Source: Xylaria sp. FL1777 (taxonomy: Eukaryota; Ascomycota; Sordariomycetes; Xylariales; Xylariaceae). Taken from it: DNA of 64,000 bases. The stretch covers positions 1 to 64,000 of the forward strand of contig MU400602.1 in assembly GCA_022578965.1 (NCBI GenBank). The letters run 5' to 3'. The notes beneath the pieces are model-generated. The model saw only the letters and a program-made list of their open reading frames with translations. It was not told the origin of the DNA and did not search any database. The first letter of the stretch is position 1. Each line of letters opens with the position of its first letter. A program made the position numbers and the translations under genes. Positions 35,035-49,100 of this stretch are shown here, piece by piece.

Positions 35035-35479
35035 GGTTTTGCTTATTGTAAATAGAACTAAGTAAAAGTATAGTTTAATAAAATGGGTTTTTATTTTGTT
35101 AGCTAAGTAAAAAGTATGCAATAAAGATTATAAAGTGTATGCTAAAAGTCTTTAGTAAATTAATATAATAAGCTAGCTAACTTATTTGTTTTATTACTTT
35201 ATATAGTTTAGCGTGTTGCTATAAATACTTTTTGAATAAATTACTAAAAAAATAATATTTTTTATGCAGCTTTAAATAAACTTTGTTTTTAATATTGAAC
35301 TTTATAAGCTTATGCTTATTATTATAATAATACTTGGCTTTTATAGCAGCAAAGTTTATAGTTAACTTAGCATTTTTACGTAAATGTTTATAAAAAAAGC
35401 AAATGTTCTTTAATATGCTATATAACTTATTATTGCTAGTAAGTATGTTATTAAGACTAAAAAGTTTAAATTTAAACAA
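35035..35479 (-). pseudogene. Integrase C-terminus of element B
   Basis: An 86-codon open stretch at 35219-35479 contains AKYYYNNKH and KVYLKLHKKYY, matching 22448-22708 in A. The motifs are those of the beta-barrel that follows the catalytic core in Gypsy integrases. It ends at a stop that stands for a glutamine or arginine codon. Confidence 0.88.
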
Positions 35480-36039
35480 TTGCTTATGCAGTAAAAACTT
35501 AATAGGATTTAAGTATATACTATTAAAGTTTTATTGCAAAAATAAAAAAATATTTATTTAATTGCAATTAAAGTAAGCAAAAATGTAATGCTAAATAGCA
35601 ATTTTAATAGTTTAATTTTTGTGCTTAAATATATTATTACTTTATAAATAGTACGTAGTAGTTATTAAAAGCTATGCGCTATATTTTTTTTATAGACTTA
35701 CTTAGAATTCTAAAGTAAACTTATAGTTATAATTAGAAATAATGCTATTTAGTATGCCTTAGTTATATAATAAAAGCATTTTAGCAAAAGCAAAACTTTA
35801 ATTTTTTGCTGTATACATTTTGTAACCTAAAATTAGTAATATACGTTTAAATATAGCATACATTATAAGCATTAGTGCATTATAATATATATACTTATTT
35901 AATTGCTATAGGGTTTTTGTTGCTAGTATATTAAGCAGATTTATAATAAAGTTTATTATAACTGTTTTTATAAGTTGAAAATCTTTAGGTTAAATTAGCT
36001 AATAATTGCTATTTAGTTTATTTTAACTTGTTGTATAAA
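35480..36039 (-). pseudogene. Integrase core of element B
   Basis: Collinear with 21901-22447 in A, where the IISD block and the TAYYL block can be read. Dead through stops. Confidence 0.75.
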
Positions 36040-36274
36040 GTTTATAACTATTATAATACTGTAAATACGTCTTTACTTTTTAAGTCTTTTTTTTAATAAA
36101 AAAACCTTTAAAGTTATATATTATATATTTTTTACTAAAATAATGTTTATTATTATAAGCTATAGCAAAAAACTTGCTAACTTGATTTTTAGAAATGTAA
36201 AAGCAATAATAGCTTTTTTTATTAATATTATAAAGCAGTTTATTTATAATTGCAAAAAAATAGCCTAAGCGCAA
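36040..36274 (-). pseudogene. Zinc-binding integrase leader of element B
   Basis: A 64-codon open stretch at 36080-36274 reads CFYISKNQVSKFFAIAYNN, then KHYFSKKYIIY. With the following YYNSYKL-type pair it forms a decayed HHCC finger in which histidine and cysteine codons were lost by C-to-T or G-to-A. Confidence 0.72.
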
Positions 36275-36446
36275 AAAATTTGCAGCATTTTTATTGCTAT
36301 TTGCATATATTGTGTTTAAAGTTTTATAATACTTTAGGTTTTTATTATAATTAGCAATAATCTTTAATTTTACTTTATTACTTATAATAGCTTTTACTAA
36401 TATTAACTAAATGTTGTTAAGCATAAAATTCTTATTAGTTTTTTAT

Positions 36447-37077
36447 ATGTTGCTTTTTGTATTAAGTAAGTTTTTAATGTTTTTAAAATAATTTAGTGCA
36501 TTTAATATATAGTTAATATAGCTAAATAAATAATATACTTATAAACTATATTAAAAAAAGTAAATTAAAGCATTAATAAAGCGCTTATTAGCGTAATTTA
36601 TAAACGTAGTGTTTAAATTAGTTTAGTTAATAATGCCTTTAGTAACAAAATAGTTAATAAAAACAACTATAAAGTTTTTTAACGCTTTAATTGTTATGCG
36701 TAAACGCTTGTATGCTTATATAACATAACTTACTTTTATTTTGGAAAAACTATACTATAACTTAAAAATTAAAATATATTTGTTTAAATATATAATAAGA
36801 AGCATTTATGCACTAGAAATAAAAGTACTTAGTTATTATATGTAATTATTTTTTGTATAATATAGCATAATACTAAAGCTTTGCTTGAAAAATATATTTA
36901 TTTGCATATATAACAACTTGCTAAAGTTGTAATAATGTAGTATAGTATGCAAACAAATAAAATTTTAAATAGCTTAAAATAATGCTTTTTTTGCTTTTAT
37001 AAGTTTAAAGAAAGTTAAGCAGCAATATGTTTAACGCTTGCTAAGGTTATTTACTTTAAACTTTTTAAATTTACGTT
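36447..37077 (-). pseudogene. RNase H of element B
   Basis: Collinear with 20850-21480 in A. The closing block near 36480-36530 reads NALNYFKNI, standing for D-A-L-S-R-x-x-D-I. Confidence 0.58.
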
Positions 37078-37189
37078 TTTTATTAAGCAACGTAGTTTTG
37101 CGTTTTTATAATAGTTTTAAGATCTTTACGTAAAACGGAATTAATAAACGTAAAAAACCCGTAATACTTAAGTATTGTTTAAAAGCTTT

Positions 37190-37690
37190 AAGTTAATAAA
37201 AAAACTTAATGTTTTATATTGCTTTAATTTTTTGCTTAATAGTTAATATACTAAAAGCGTTTATTTGGAAGCTTAAAAGCTTAACAAAAAAATATGCTAT
37301 AAAAGACTTTTTTAGCAAAAAAGATATCTTTTTGCTTTAAAACAGCTTAAAAATAGTGCGTAAATAAAAAAAATGTTTTTTTTTAGTATTAAAGTAAATT
37401 ATAATATTATTAATAAAAACGCAACAAAAGTGCTTAAACTTTTTAAGTAAGCAATTTATAAACTGTTATATATATATAAATATATTATAAAATTCTATAA
37501 GTATAACTATAAACTATTTAAAACTTTTTAAGCTAATAATAGTAAATTTATTGCAATAATTAAGATGTACTCTAAATTAGTAAAAAAAAAAAGTTATATT
37601 TATATAAGTTATATACTTTTTTTCTTTAATTAATAAAATAACTTTAGATTAAAAAAGCAAAAGACAATTATTTAAAACAGCTATTTTGTT
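37190..37690 (-). pseudogene. Reverse transcriptase of element B
   Basis: The catalytic box FINNIII (FINN at 37406-37417) equals the F-V-D-D box of the family with both aspartates changed. Bases around 37505-37515 are the empty site corresponding to the point where C entered A. Confidence 0.8.
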
Positions 37691-40600
37691 TAAAGTTTGC
37701 AAGTTAATTACTAGTTATAAGTGCAGTTTTTTTTTTTTTTGCGTTTAAACTACAAAAGTAAAATGCGCAAATAAAATAGGTTTATTAACTTATTTTATTC
37801 AATTTTATGCGTAAAGCCAATCAAAAATAAAATTAATAGCTTTTTTGTTATAAATGCTTAAAAAATAAAGTTAATTGTTTAACTTGGTTTTTTGCTAATT
37901 GTTTACTAAAGGTATTCTTATAAGTTTATTTTTAAGGATGTTAATAATACTTTGGTTTTGCTAAATTTTAGGAATTTTATTAATTAATTGTAGGATTTTT
38001 TTTGCTATTATATTTTTGCTAGTATAAATAAAATAGCTAACTAGCAATATAACCTTGTTTTTTTTGTTAGGTTTTTTAATTCTTAAAGTAAAAATAATTT
38101 CGTGAATTTTAGGTTTTAGCGCGTTTAAGTTTATTGCATTATTTATTTCTTTTAGTAGTTAGTTAGCTAATTTTTTAATTATGCTATATATTGCATTAAT
38201 AACTAAGCTAGTAGTTAAAATACTAGCTTGTTTAAGCGTGTTTATTATATTAGTAATATTAGTTATATTAATGTAAAAGTTAAAGTTATAACTAAAAATA
38301 TATGCGTTAATAATAATTTATTTAAGCATAAAAGTTAAGTTAATTAATTTATTTATGTAAAACGCATTAGAAAACTTAAAGTTATTAGAAATATAAATGC
38401 TTTTATTAGTAATATTTAGGCTAGTACTAATAGTATTAATAGTTTTAGCGCTAGTGTTTTTAGGTGTTATGCTAAATAAAGTACTTATAGCTATAATATT
38501 TACAGCTAGTATAACTATTTTTAAACATGCTTTTTAGGATCTTTTTTTAGCTTTGCTACTAAAAAACTGCTTTTAAATAGTGTTAATATAAGTACTTTTA
38601 AGTATAGTTTTAATTTAAAGCAAAAAATTAGCTAAAATTACACTTTTAAAAATAGTAAACTTAATAAGTGCAGTTATACTATTTTTATAAAATAGCTTAA
38701 ACATAAAGTTATAATTAGTAAACAAAAGTTTATACGTAGCTAGAGCTTATACTATAGCACTAAGCTTAAAAAATACTTTGCAAGCTAAAATAACTTTTTA
38801 TATATATAAGTATGCATATAAGTATACTTAAAATAAAATTTTAAAGTTATTTATGTTAGCTATAATTACTTTTGCTTTTTTATAATTAATAATTGCACTT
38901 TATAGATTTAAATACTTAATGCTTAGCAAAAGACAAAGTGTTATGTTTTTTTTAATTACTTAAGCTTTTTTTTTAATTTATAAAAGCTTAGAAAATTTAT
39001 AATTATTATATCTTAATAAATAAAGTTTAAACTTAGCTTTTAATATGCAGTAAAAGCAGCTTTTATTAATGCTTTTAATCTTTTTTGCTTGTTAACTTTT
39101 TTGATGTTTAATTATATGTTTGCAAGTGTTAAAAAGCTTACATATAATAATGCTCCGTAATACACTTATATTTAAGCATACTTAAACTTTTTTACTATTA
39201 GGTTTAGTATATATATTTACTTTAAAATATAAGTATTTAACGCTAAAACATTTTAATAAGTTGTTTAAAGTATTAGTAACTAAAAGTACTTAGTGTATGC
39301 AAGGTATAATTAGCTTAGCTTTAAATTTAACGCTTTTAATTTTTGTAAAAACGCTTATTTTTGGCTAACATAAAGCTAAGTTTACTTATAATTTGTTTGT
39401 ACTGCAGGTCTTTAAGTAACAAAACAGCTAATTACAAAAATTAAACAAGGTGCAATAATGCTTGCATATATATATTATTAAATTAGCAAACAACTAAAAT
39501 ATAATTTGTTTATATAAGCAATTAGTATATTTATAAGCGTATTAGTTTTTATTACATAATAAGTTAAAAGTTTTTTTATAGTACTTATATGTATTATTAT
39601 AGTTTATTACTATAAAAGCTGTGTTATTTGAGCTTTCTAAAAAAAAGAAAGTTAAATCTTTAAACTTAGAAAAAGTAAACTTAAAATTAGAGTTTATAAA
39701 ATAAGCTTAGTTGCAATTCTTTTTGTGCTTATTATATTTATTTTAATAACGCTTGCAACTATATTTATATTTGCGTTTTTTCTTTTTTTATAAAAGCTTA
39801 TTGTTGTTGTTTTTACTATTTTTGCTAAACTTATTTTTATTTTCCGACTTATACTTATATTTGTTTTTATAGGACTTATAATTATAACTTTTAAGCAAAA
39901 GTAATTAGTATTATATATATTGCTTTTTTCTTTTGCGTACGTAAAAGAACATTTTTTTTGCTACTGCAATAAGAATTAGCTTTGCTTTAACAACTTTAGT
40001 TATATATTTAGCTAAAGATTTCTTTTTTTTAAAAGCGTAAAAATATTGCTTAATGTTTATATTTATGTAAGTTTAAATAAAAACTATTACGCTTTGCTAA
40101 TTACTATTATTTTTAGTTAAGGTTTTTATTGCTTTAACGTATTATAGCTTTTTTTAAATAAAGGTTATTATTACTATGTTTTTTTAAGCTATGTTTTCTA
40201 AAGTAAGCTTAGTGTTATTAAATTATTAAGTTGCTTTAAAAGCAAGCATTACAAATTAAATTGTAAGTTTGTTAAGTATTTTGTTTAATTCTTTAGTATA
40301 ATAGCTTATATATATAGCTAATATTAACTTATTATTTTATTATATTACTGTAGTTTCTTTTAACAAAGTTTAGAACATTTTTAATATTTGCTTTTTATTA
40401 AAGTTATAAGTACTTAAGTTCTTAAGAAACAAAGAAATATAATTTATAAAGTAATAAATATTAATAAAGATTAATTTATTATTATTTATAACTATGCTAA
40501 CATTTTTAGAATTATTTTGATTAGGATTAAAATAGCTAATATTAAAACGTTTTAGCTTATTTAATTTGCTAATAGTAAATCTGTTTGATTTTTTTCTAGG

Positions 40601-42901
40601 GGTAGTACTTCGGTTAGTATAATTGCTTTAACTAGGCAAGTTAACTCTGTTTTTGCAAAGAGGTTGTTTATTACCTTTATTATTACTGTTGTTGTTATTT
40701 AAGGGATTATTTGGATTTAAGTTAATGTTTATGTTTATATGTTTTTTAGCTTTCTTTTTATAACTATTAGAAGCATAACCTTTTGCTTTTTTAGATTATT
40801 AATACGTAGTAAGAAACTTAAATGGTTTGTTTTAGTTAAAACTATTGCTTTTAAGTGCTGCTTTATGCATAGTTAATTATATAGGTATAAAGGTAGCAGC
40901 TTTTATATTAAAAACAAAAGTAGAGTTAGTTATTATAAGTAGTATAGTTGTTATTGTTGCATTAACTGCAATGCTTATAGTAAATAATACAAAAGGCATA
41001 AAAGCTACCGTTTAAACAAAAGGTGCTACTAAAGAAGCTACTAGTTAAATAGTTTTAATTAATAAACGTAATACTATATTAATATTAAAATTAAACTAAA
41101 AAGCAAAAAAACAATTAATGTTTACTGGATTAAAAATTACTAAGTGTAATAACTTTTGTAGTAGTTTTTAATAAAAGTTGCTTGCTAATTTAACAAGCGT
41201 AGCTATTATAAGTATTAAAAATAAAGTTGCTTTGTTTTTTTAAAGCAATTATAATTTAAAACTAAGTATATTTATATAAAGTAATAGCAAAAATGGCTAA
41301 AGTAAAACTGGTTGTTTTAGCACTAGTTAATGCAGCACTAGTATTTTTAATAAAAATAATGCTAAACTATTGCAAGTGTAAAATATGCAGTTTAAAAGTT
41401 CTTTTAGTATATTTTCTGTTTAATTATTACTTTTAATAACTTGGTTTATTATTTTTTAAAAATAATTAACTTGCTTACTTAAGGTATTTAGATTTTTAGT
41501 AAATATTTTACTAGTTTTTAGGAGATTTAGCTTATAACAAACATTCTTGTTTAGCTTTTTTTAGTTTTAAACGATTTAAGCTATTTTTTAATTTTAATTA
41601 GCTAACTTATTTATTAAGTATTGCTATGTTTTTTTATTGTTGCTTATTTGCTTTAGGGTTAGTAATAAACCTTCTTTTTAATTAGAAAAAAAAGCATTAA
41701 TATTAGCATTAGCTATAGCTGTTTTCTTTAGTAGAAAAGCACTTATGGTTTATAAGTCTTAAGTTTCTTTTTTAGAACAAACTGGTTTAAAAGTAAGCGT
41801 AAAACGTAGTAATTATAAACTATAAAATATATGCAATATTAATAATTGATTTAGTAAGTTAGCTAGTTTTTTATTTATTTTAGAAAGTTCAAGCGGCTAA
41901 TTTAATAAGTTAACCGGTTTTTTGCTTATTTTAGCAAGTTTTAATATTAAATTTTTAATAATAAACTTAGTTTTAAAACTTTTGTAGTTTAATAAAGTAC
42001 TTATTTATAAATCTAAAAGTAAATTGTTAAAATATTTGCTTAGTAAATTGTTTTGTTTATTGTTTTAGCTTGCTATTAAAGCTAATAGCAGTAAGTAATG
42101 CAAGCTAAAAAATAACGTAAGGTATAAAATATAAGTATATAAAGTAGTGCTAAGATTTAATGCGTTAAAATGTATAGATATATAAGTAAGTACAGATTAG
42201 CATGTTTGTAAAACTTAGAAAATTTCTTTAAGTTTAACCGGGTTTATACTTAATTAAGTTAATGCTACTTGCTTATTAGCTGCTTTACTAAATCGTTGTA
42301 TAACTTTATAAAGCAAGTAATTTAAAATTAAAAGTGCAATTAAATATAACGCAAATATAATAAAATTAGGTAAAATATATTAGGTATTATATGTATTAAA
42401 GAACTTAGTGCAAGTAAAAAATAGCTAAGTGTAGTGTAAACTAATGTTTTAAGAACTAGAAGTTGTATAACCGTAAATGTTAATACAAGGTTAAATGTAG
42501 TAATGTTTAAGCAGTATAGCTATTTAGCGAGTATAAAGTATACAAAGTATTTAGCTAATAAATAATTAATAATTAATGCTTGCAAGCAGTATAAATTTTT
42601 GCGGATTAACTATAAATAGCGTAAATCTTAGCGGATTAACTTTAATAAAAATCAAAGTAGGTGCTAAAAGCACTTTAAATGTTATAGAAACTAATCTAAA
42701 AAGAGTAAATAACAAGGTTTATGTAATTTAAAAGCTAAACTTTATTTGTTTTGCGTAGTTTTGCTAAAAGAAGTTTAAATATTACAAGAATTAATCTAAA
42801 CAGAATAACAATAAACTATATAAGTAAGAAAGCTATACTATATTCCGCGCATATAACCTGCCGGCAAAAAAAAGAAACTAAAGTATAAAGTATTAATTAT
42901 A
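37691..42901 (-). pseudogene. Decayed gag and protease region of element B
   Basis: About 5.2 kb collinear with 332-5560 in A. No domain was recognised. Its length before reverse transcriptase is unusual for a Gypsy element of 8.7 kb. Confidence 0.5.
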
Positions 42902-42916
42902 GGGCTTACCTTACTA
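42902..42916 (-). other. Probable primer-binding site of element B
   Basis: TAGTAAGGTAAGCCC on the - strand, two bases inside the 5' LTR. Element A keeps TGG at the first three positions. Its first nine bases are the reverse complement of the last nine of the LTR (ACCTTACTA), so LTR end and primer site form an inverted repeat. Confidence 0.55.
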
Positions 42917-42918
42917 TT

Positions 42919-43125
42919 TAGTAAGGTTTACTATAAGTAGTAAAGCAATTAAGCATAAAAAGTATAATATAAATTAAAAAAAGGGGGGCTTTGTAAGCAA
43001 TTGCTACATAATTGCCTTAAGCATAAGCTTTACATAGCTATTTAGCTAAGCCACTATAGCTACAAATAAGGATATTACTATAGCTAAACCCCATAAATAT
43101 AAAGTCCTTTTTCTAGTTTGTATCA
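42919..43125 (-). repeat. 5' LTR of element B
   Basis: 207 bp, beginning TGATACAAAC on the - strand, the only copy that keeps the standard TG end. Confidence 0.95.
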
Positions 43126-43130
43126 CTTAC

Positions 43131-46100
43131 TTTAACTAGCTAATTAGCTTATTTAGCTACTTTATTTTACTTTAATCTTTTTTTATTAAAATACGGCTGC
43201 TTTTAGTTTATTTTAATACTTATAATTATATAGTTCTTTATTTTTATTAGTATTTTTTAAACAGGGTTAATATTATTTTTTTTTGCTTATTTAGTTTTAT
43301 AAGTTCTTTTTTATTTTTTTTGCTACGTTTAAAAGTAACTTAAGCTTTAGTACTTATAAAAGCATTATAATTTCGTTAAAACTAGTTTTAGCTTTTTTAC
43401 GTATTTAAATATATAAACAAAAGCCTTTAAAAATGCTTAGCGTTTTTTTTATAAAAATGCTTATAAAAAATTTATACTTTTTTTTTTTTAAATTATTAAG
43501 CCTAGCTAAATTTTATATTTAGCTTACTATATTTAAAAAGAAAAATATTTGCAAAAGTTTTTATAGCAAAATAATTTTGTACTATTAGAACATTTTTATA
43601 TTGCTTATAATATAACTTTTTTAGTATAATTATTAGTTTTTTTTGCTAGGAACTTTTTTTGCGCTTTAAAGTAAAAAGCACTAAAAAAATAAAACAATTA
43701 ACTTTTAGTTTTTTTTTAGCGTTTTTTTTTTATTTTATATATTTTTAGCGCTTAATAATAAAAAAGCTAACTTATTAAATTTAAAAGAAGTTACTTTTAG
43801 TTTCTTTAAAAAATAATAAAGTTTAGCGTTTATTAAAAGCAATAAATATAAATCTTTTTATAACTTAAAGCTAAAGTGCTTTTTAAGGTTTACTTTTAAA
43901 AATTAAATAAGCTATTTATAACTTTTTAATTATTAATACTTTTTTTTAAATATTAGCTTATTAAGTTATAAAACACGTAATATAAATATAAAGTTTTAAT
44001 AAACTTATATATATAGTTATTATGCTAGCAAAAGCAAAAAAATATAAAATAGCTTAATATAACTTTTATATTAAAATGTTTTATTATTTAATACTTTTGC
44101 AATTTTTAGAAAACTTGTTTGTTATTTTTATTAGTAGCATATTTAAAGTTTAAAATATATGCTATTTTTAAAACAATATTAATAAAAATAATAATTTAAT
44201 AATTATTTAAGCAATATTTTATTATAAAATATTTTATTTAAAAAGTTATAGTAATTATTGCAGCTTATTTTGCGTTTTGCTAGTTTATAAAAAGATTTTT
44301 TATAAACTAGCTATATTTAAGTTTAATATTTATTTTTAAAGCTTTAGCTTTTTTATTTATATATAGCTAAAGTAATACATTTAGCAAAGCTTTTATTTTG
44401 CGTTTATTTAGCTATTTTTTAGCGTTTAGCTTTATAAAGATATTTATAATATAAATAGCTTTAATTTTTTATTCTATAGTATTTATTTTATAAAAGTCTT
44501 TATAGCAGCTATAAACAGCAAGCTTTCTTTAGTAATTTAAATACTTTTGTTTATACTAGTAAGTTTTTTTAATAGCTGTTTATTGTTTTAAAAAAAAAGT
44601 TTTTAGCTATTACTTTTTATTATTTTTATATATTATTTTTAGAACTTTATTTAGCAAAAAATAATAAGCTAGCTTTTATTTATTATAAAGCTTTAATTTA
44701 TTAAAATGTTTTATATTATTATTTTTTTAATAATTATTTAAAGCTTTTTTTAATAGCAGTTTTTTTAAGGATTTTATAAATAATAACTACTAAATATTCG
44801 GTTTTTATACTACAGGTTTTTATTTTTTATGTAGTTTTAGCTTTATTGCTAAAACTATTAAATTTTTTACAAATATAACGTTAAACTTATTAAAGCAAAA
44901 ATTATTATTTTTGCAGTATTTTTTAATTTTAAATAAGTACTATATTAATATTATAAAACTTTTTATAGCTATAAATCTTAATATTTAGTTTATAGCTTAT
45001 AGAAATATTTTTAAATATTTAATCTTTAGTTTAAGCATATAAAATAGCGTTTTATTTATGTTTATTAAGCAGTTTTATATAGCAAAGTATACTATAAAAG
45101 CCTTTTTCTAAAAATTAAGCGCTTTTTTATTAAGCAACAAGTTAAAAATATAAAAAACTTTTATTAAAATTACATATAGTATAAATTACTAATATTTTAA
45201 TGCTTTTTTATTATAATACTTTTTATGTATTAAGTATATTGCTTTTTTTTATATTTATTAAACTAAGTTTAAAGATAAGTTTTAGCAAGTTTTGCTATTT
45301 TTAAAGAACGTATAACTAAAGTGCTTTTTTAGTACTATTTTTTTTTTTTTTTTTAGGTCTTTAAAAAACAAACTCTTTATAAAAGTTACTTTTTTTTATA
45401 TAAAATAAAACTTTAAAACGGACTTTAAAAAAATATTAACTAAAAAAAGCAGTATGTTTTTTAACTAAATATTTTTTACATTTAGTTTTTTAATTTATAA
45501 AAAAAGCTAGCAAGCTAAATATTTTTTGTACTTTAAATTTTTAACAATTATTAGCTTTTTTTTAAAGCTATTTTTAAAAAACTATTAATTTTTAAAAAAA
45601 AGCTTTTTATAATTAGCAGTTAAGTTTATATATATATGCTTATTTTTTCTTTCTTTTGCTTTTTTTTTAAAGTTTGCTATTTTTTATGCTAATTATTTAT
45701 ATGTTTTAGTATTAAGTGTTAGTTTTACAAAACTTTTAAAAAAAAATGCTTTTATTTTTAGTTAATTTGCAATACTAATAACTTTTTTAAAAATAAAAAA
45801 TATAATAATTAAAAGCGTATATATATAATAAAAGCAATTTTTAATAATATTTAGGCGTATATATACTTTTGCTATGTTTTATAATTTAGTAAAAAATATA
45901 AGCAAGTTAGAAATTTTAATATAAATTAAAAGTACAAAAGCAAATAGTATAAAAAGTATAAAATATAAATATTAATATTAGTACTGCTTGCTTTATATAG
46001 TTTAATATTTTTAATTGTTAATTTAAGTTATTATTTTTTAGTAATTATAAAATCTTTTAAATATAAATGCTAAAAGTATTTATATTAAATGCAAAAAGTT

Positions 46101-49100
46101 AAAACTTATTAAATAAATAAAATAGCAAAGTTAAATATAAGTAAAAGGTTTAATAAAGCAAATATAATAAAAAAAAAGCTAAAATATATATTTTTAAACT
46201 AATATACTTTCTTTTTATAAACTTATTATACTATTTTTAATTTATTAATTAATTATTTTATTGCTAAAATAAATTATTAATTGCTAAATGTTTTTATAAT
46301 AATTATTTTTTATATGTTTATACTAATATTAATTAAAAAATAAGCAAATAAAGTAGTTTTAGTTAGCTAAATAATTATTTTTTAACTTTTTTTTAATATA
46401 TTTATAACTTATTTTTTTTAAACATTTATTGCTACTAATAATAAAATAAGTAATTTAAGCTTTAGTAAATATAAAAAAAAAACTTGTTTTTTTTTTTAAT
46501 CTGTTTTTTTTTAAGTAGTTTTAAAGCTTAGATTTTTTTTGCAATTTTTTTTTTTAGTGCTTAAGTTTTTAAATTACTTAAATCATGCTTTTATTATAAA
46601 GTTTTTATTTTTAAGTAACATAATTAATGCTTGCTTAACTAAGCATTTAAAAAACAATTTTTATATTATTAATAAAATTCTAAACAATTAAAAAGTATTA
46701 TAGCAATTAACTAATATTTAAAAAATTAATACTGCTTAACTAATAAATAGTTATACTTATAATATTTAAAAAGTTAAGTTTATTAACAAATAGCAAAATA
46801 TATATGCTTTTTTTTTTTTAAATCTTGTTTTTTTTATTTAGCTAACTTTTTTTGTTTTATATAATTAAGCATTAAGCTATTTATAAATCAAAATTCTTAG
46901 TAGTAACGTTAGTAGCAAATATATTTAATAAAAAGTTAATTATGATTTTTTTTATATATGCTATATAAATTAACATATTTAAGCTAGCTTTAGCTAAATA
47001 AAAAAGCAAAAGCATTTAAAATTTTGCTTATTATATATAAAAGCAACTAAAAATAGTTTTTAAAGCAAATATATATATTAGATTTTTTATAATTTTTGCT
47101 AACTTATAACTATGTTTATATAGCTGTTTAAAATATAAAATGCTATATTTTATAAGCATTATAAATAGTTACTAATAATAGCTAAAAGCAAAAAGTACAT
47201 AAAGCTTTATTTTTTTTTTTTTTGCTATATTATTTTAAAATAAAAGTTTAGTACATATACTAACTATACGTTTATTATTTAGTTATAAAACTGTTTATTT
47301 TATAAGTTTAAAGGTAATATAGCTAAATATTTTAAAGCTAATATAATAACTATAATAATTAAAGAAAATTTTATGCTTAAAAACTTTAAAAAACAAATAG
47401 TTTTAATTAAAAATACTTTTGTTTGCTTAACTAAAAAAAAAACTAAATTAAAACGCAAATTAAAGCATTTTTTTTAAGCTAATTTTATTGTTTAGCTTAT
47501 TAAAAGTAATATTAATAAGCAATAATTTAGTATTACTTAAAAAATTAGTATAACGCTTAAATATTTAAAAAAATAGCTAAAAAAATAAATTAAATAAGTT
47601 ATATAAAGTAAAATAAAATAAAAAAAATTAAACAATTTGCTTATATAGCAATATTTTTTTTAATATAATTTATAATTATTTTTTTTTATTACATAGCTTA
47701 TAAATTTCTTTTTAAGTGTAATAAATAAAAAAAAAAATAGTTATTATATAAAAAGTTAAATTATAACATTTATAAAAGCAAATATATAAAACTTTTACAA
47801 CAAAAAAATCAAAAATATATAAAATAAAAATTATTAATACTAAATTGTTAAATTTTTTTTTGTTTTTTCTTTAGTTTTTATTTTTTTAGCTTTATATAAT
47901 TAAATAATCTTGCTTAATTTTTTGTAGCAAAGTTTTATTTTTGCTAAGCTTGCTTTAAACTTTGCTTAAGCATTTATTATTTTATTAAATGTTTATTATT
48001 GCTTAATAATAGCTTTAAATTATTATTAATAGTTTAAATACGTAAAGTATAAACTAATAATTTTTTAAAGTATAATAATAGTGTTTTTTGCTTTTTAGCA
48101 GTTTTAAGGTTTTTATTAAGTATTAAATAGTTTGAACTAAAAGCAAAAAAAGCTGTTTAGTTTTAAATAAAAATAACAAAGCAATTAAAAATAAAAAAAC
48201 TTATGCATAAGCGTTAGTATAATAAAATAAACTTAAGTAGTTAAAACTAATAAATAGTTTTTACTTTTGTTTTTTTTGTTTTTATGCATTTCTAAAAAAA
48301 AGCAATAATAATTTATATTAAAACTAAGCTGCTTAGCTATTTAAAAAACATTAAAATAAAATAAAAACTTATATTTTTAGCGTAATAATAAAAAGGGTAC
48401 TAATAAACTAGCTGCTATAAAACTAATAAATATAAAACTAATAAAAAAAAAGCTATAAAAAACGTACTTAATTTTAAGCAAAAAAAAATAGTTTTATGCA
48501 TTATAACTTAATTATATAAACTTATATAATTAATAAAAATAAAGAATAAAACAATTAATAAAAAAACAAAAAGTAAAAAAAGAAAAATTTATTGCTTTAG
48601 CTTTTGTTAGTTATTATTTTTTAAAGCGCTTTATAATATAATAGCTAAAAAAATAAAGTAAGCTATTATATTTTTTAGCATTTAAAATGTTTAAAGCGCT
48701 AAAAGTTATATTACAGCTTTTATAAACTTAAAAAGCCTTTATAACTTGTTATATTTTTTTTATTTTTTATAGCTTAATTGCTATAGCTTTAATTATTAAA
48801 AGCTTTATTATTTTAATTTAGTTTTTAAAAAATAGCTATAGCACTAGTAGTTTATATATTAAAGTTAAGATTTTTTAGTTTTTAGTACTTTTAGTTATTT
48901 TATATAAATTGCTTTAATTTTTTTAAAAAAAATAACCTTTTTAATTTTTTGCTAATTAGTTTTACTAATTAGTATTACTTATAATTAATATTTTTTTTAA
49001 CTTTATAAAAGCTAATTTATTTATATAGCAGCTTTTTATTATTAAACTTATTTATTAAAAGCATAGTATTATAAAAAAAAACAAAAAAGCTTTTTTTAAG

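Larger units (their letters stand above)
34421..43125 (-). mobile_element. Element B: complete family I Ty3/Gypsy chromovirus
   Basis: 8705 bp between matching 207-bp LTRs (34421-34627 and 42919-43125), with a perfect 5-bp duplication CTTAC at 34416-34420 and 43126-43130. It runs on the - strand and is collinear with element A without nested insertions. Reverse transcriptase, RNase H, integrase and chromodomain can all be read, each with stops. It keeps somewhat more G and C than A, especially in the left LTR and chromodomain. It is the best template for the family in this window. Confidence 0.96.

Noticed and set aside
44860..45120. Possible protein reading on the - strand with an ILYA and YKLNIKIYSYKKF stretch
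   Set aside because: No motif order matched a family with confidence, so it was left unassigned.
48600..48740. Possible RNase H or protease reading on the + strand
   Set aside because: The resemblance was weak, and the clear Gypsy domains at 49800-51120 lie on the opposite strand.
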